Assembly: GCA_003645735.1 (NCBI GenBank)
Contig: QNBQ01000104.1
Location: 1-6,378, forward strand
Origin: Candidatus Poribacteria bacterium
GTDB lineage: Bacteria; Poribacteria; WGA-4E; B28-G17
DNA length: 6,378 bases
Direction: 5' to 3'
Shown: piece after piece, positions 5,303 to 6,378 of the stretch
Numbering within the stretch: the stretch's first letter is position 1
Layout: the number at the start of each line of letters is the position of its first letter
The notes under the pieces: generated by a model
The model's input: the letters and a program-made list of their open reading frames with translations, nothing else
Databases searched by the model: none
What the model was told of the DNA's origin: nothing
Position numbers and translations under genes: made by a program

Positions 5303-6378
5303 TCAGCCGAGGGGCAGGAAGGGGGCGAGGCAGAGGATGGAGATCCATATCCATTCGACCCCCAGAGGGGCGAAGCCGAGGAGGGAGCTGATCGGCTTCA
5401 GGTAGAGGCCGCATATGTGGGCGGCCAGGCCCAGCCCGGCTAAGGGCAAAAGTGCTTTATTCGATATAAGCTCCCCCAACCCGCCCCCGCCGAGCTGGCT
5501 TCTGAGGGCGAAGATGAGCTGGGATATGAGGAGGATGGTGACGACCGTCGCTTTGAACCTGCCTTCCAACATCTCGTCATATCTGGAAAGCTCCATCGTC
5601 AGCGCCCCGCCCAGGAGGGCGGTCAGCGCCATAACAGCCCCTTTCAGCGCCGAGTCGGCCCCGACCAGCTTAATTCTTTCGACCCTCACATACTCGATCG
5701 GCAGCTGTCTGATCTGGATGAACCCGAGCGCGGGAAGCATCAACCCCCAAAGCTGCAGCCATATGACCTGCCTCAGGCTCATCGGCGCCCAATACTCCTC
5801 GCTTATCAGGGCCGCTATCCCCAGGGCCAGCAGCATGGTCAACCCCTCCCCCACCCTGCAGCAGATGAGCCATCTTGCCGAGGAGATACAGGTGAGGAAG
5901 GCCGACCTGATCCATTCGAGCAGCCTGACGAACCCGACGAAGCCCCCATCTTTGAGGGCCGCCGCCGATTCCTCCACAAGCAGATCGGAGCCGCTTATGG
6001 CCGACGTCACCCCCAAATCGGCGGCCTTCATGGCCGGAAGCGAATCGTGTTTGACCGTCATGTAAGCCACCCTCCCCTCGCCCTGCAGCCGCCTGATCAC
6101 TTTCTCCTTGGTGTGGGGGGCGAGCGAGATATAAAGCGAGGTGTGGGCGATGTGTTCCTCCAGCTGTTCCGAGCTCATGCCCGACACGTCCTCCTCCGTC
6201 AGCGAGCCGGCTTTAGCGGGGGTCAGGCCGATGGAGCTGGCCAGCTCCCTGGCGAACTCCGGATCATCGTCGCTCATCATGATCACCTTAATCCCCGCGT
6301 TACGGCACCGGGAGATGGCCTCCTTCTCGCCCTCCCTGACGGGGTTCCTCAGCCCTATGAGCCCCAGAAGGGTAAATC
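5303..6378 (-). CDS. P-type cation-transport ATPase, C-terminal fragment with degenerate catalytic motifs
   Basis: The gene is cut by the window edge; 357 C-terminal residues are visible, the first full codon being at 6376. The fragment starts in the P domain with GLIGLRNPVREGEKEAI, matching the GL-x-GLxDPxR block of P2-type (Ca2+/Na+/H+-like) ATPases. It continues through APHTK (Lys90, matching SERCA Lys684), the KAADLGV block, then membrane helices M5-M10 to a stop just after M10. Some conserved residues are replaced. The TGDGVNDAP hinge reads MTVKHDSLP (fragment residues 106-114), TGD reads SDD (35-37), and the M6 NLVTDG reads QLWGLM (208-213). The phosphorylation DKTGT, A-domain TGES and nucleotide domain lie outside the window. 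The frame is open throughout with no stop or obvious frameshift, so it looks like an expressed but diverged, possibly non-pumping, relative rather than a decayed gene. Confidence 0.85.
   Translation of the reverse strand, partial: FTLLGLIGLRNPVREGEKEAISRCRNAGIKVIMMSDDDPEFARELASSIGLTPAKAGSLTEEDVSGMSSEQLEEHIAHTSLYISLAPHTKEKVIRRLQGEGRVAYMTVKHDSLPAMKAADLGVTSAISGSDLLVEESAAALKDGGFVGFVRLLEWIRSAFLTCISSARWLICCRVGEGLTMLLALGIAALISEEYWAPMSLRQVIWLQLWGLMLPALGFIQIRQLPIEYVRVERIKLVGADSALKGAVMALTALLGGALTMELSRYDEMLEGRFKATVVTILLISQLIFALRSQLGGGGLGELISNKALLPLAGLGLAAHICGLYLKPISSLLGFAPLGVEWIWISILCLAPFLPLG

Noticed and set aside
4484..5443. Plus-strand open frame of 319 codons opposite the oxidoreductase and the promoter
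   Set aside because: Runs across two genes and the intergenic promoter on the other strand with low-complexity composition; not a plausible protein.
5303..6286. Calling the ATPase fragment a complete 327-residue membrane protein starting at GTG 6286
   Set aside because: The frame stays open to the window edge, and the residues upstream (GLIGLRNPVRE) are a conserved P-type ATPase block, so the true start lies outside the window.

Overview
The window is a compact bacterial segment in which every supported gene lies on the minus strand, so transcription runs from right to left. It is GC-rich, has strong GGAGG-type ribosome binding sites, gaps of a few bases or overlaps between genes, and frequent AGG (Arg) and ATA (Ile) codons. 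That codon habit is common in thermophilic or deep-branching uncultured bacteria, and a candidate-phylum genome is my guess. No marker gene here fixes the phylum.

In transcription order: (1) 6378-5303, the C-terminal part of a P-type cation ATPase, cut by the window edge. Its fold is recognisable, but its Mg2+/hinge motif and cation-site residues are replaced. (2) A 90-bp spacer holding the best promoter in the window (TTGACA, 18 bp, extended TAGTAT) and a perfect CCGTG-N-CACGG inverted repeat at the expected start of transcription. (3) 5212-4217, a Gfo/Idh/MocA-family NAD(P)-dependent sugar oxidoreductase. (4) 4200-3346, a TIM-barrel sugar isomerase/epimerase of the D-psicose/D-tagatose 3-epimerase type with a complete metal site. 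(5) A 71-bp gap with a weaker promoter candidate. (6) 3274-1358, a full-length membrane-anchored WbpM/PglF/CapD-type UDP-sugar 4,6-dehydratase. (7) 1395-97, histidinol dehydrogenase HisD, overlapping the dehydratase gene by 38 bp. (8) 95-1, the first 31 codons of a TldD/PmbA-family metalloprotease-like protein, one base after the hisD stop.

The oxidoreductase and epimerase look like a two-gene sugar or cyclitol conversion unit (oxidation plus keto-sugar isomerisation) under one promoter. The dehydratase would supply a UDP-4-keto-6-deoxy sugar for surface polysaccharide or glycoprotein glycans. hisD is translationally linked to it and to the TldD-like gene, with no other histidine gene in view. 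The most unusual item is the degenerate P-type ATPase. No RNA gene, mobile element, CRISPR array or convincing terminator was seen, and no gene-free stretch exceeds 90 bp.
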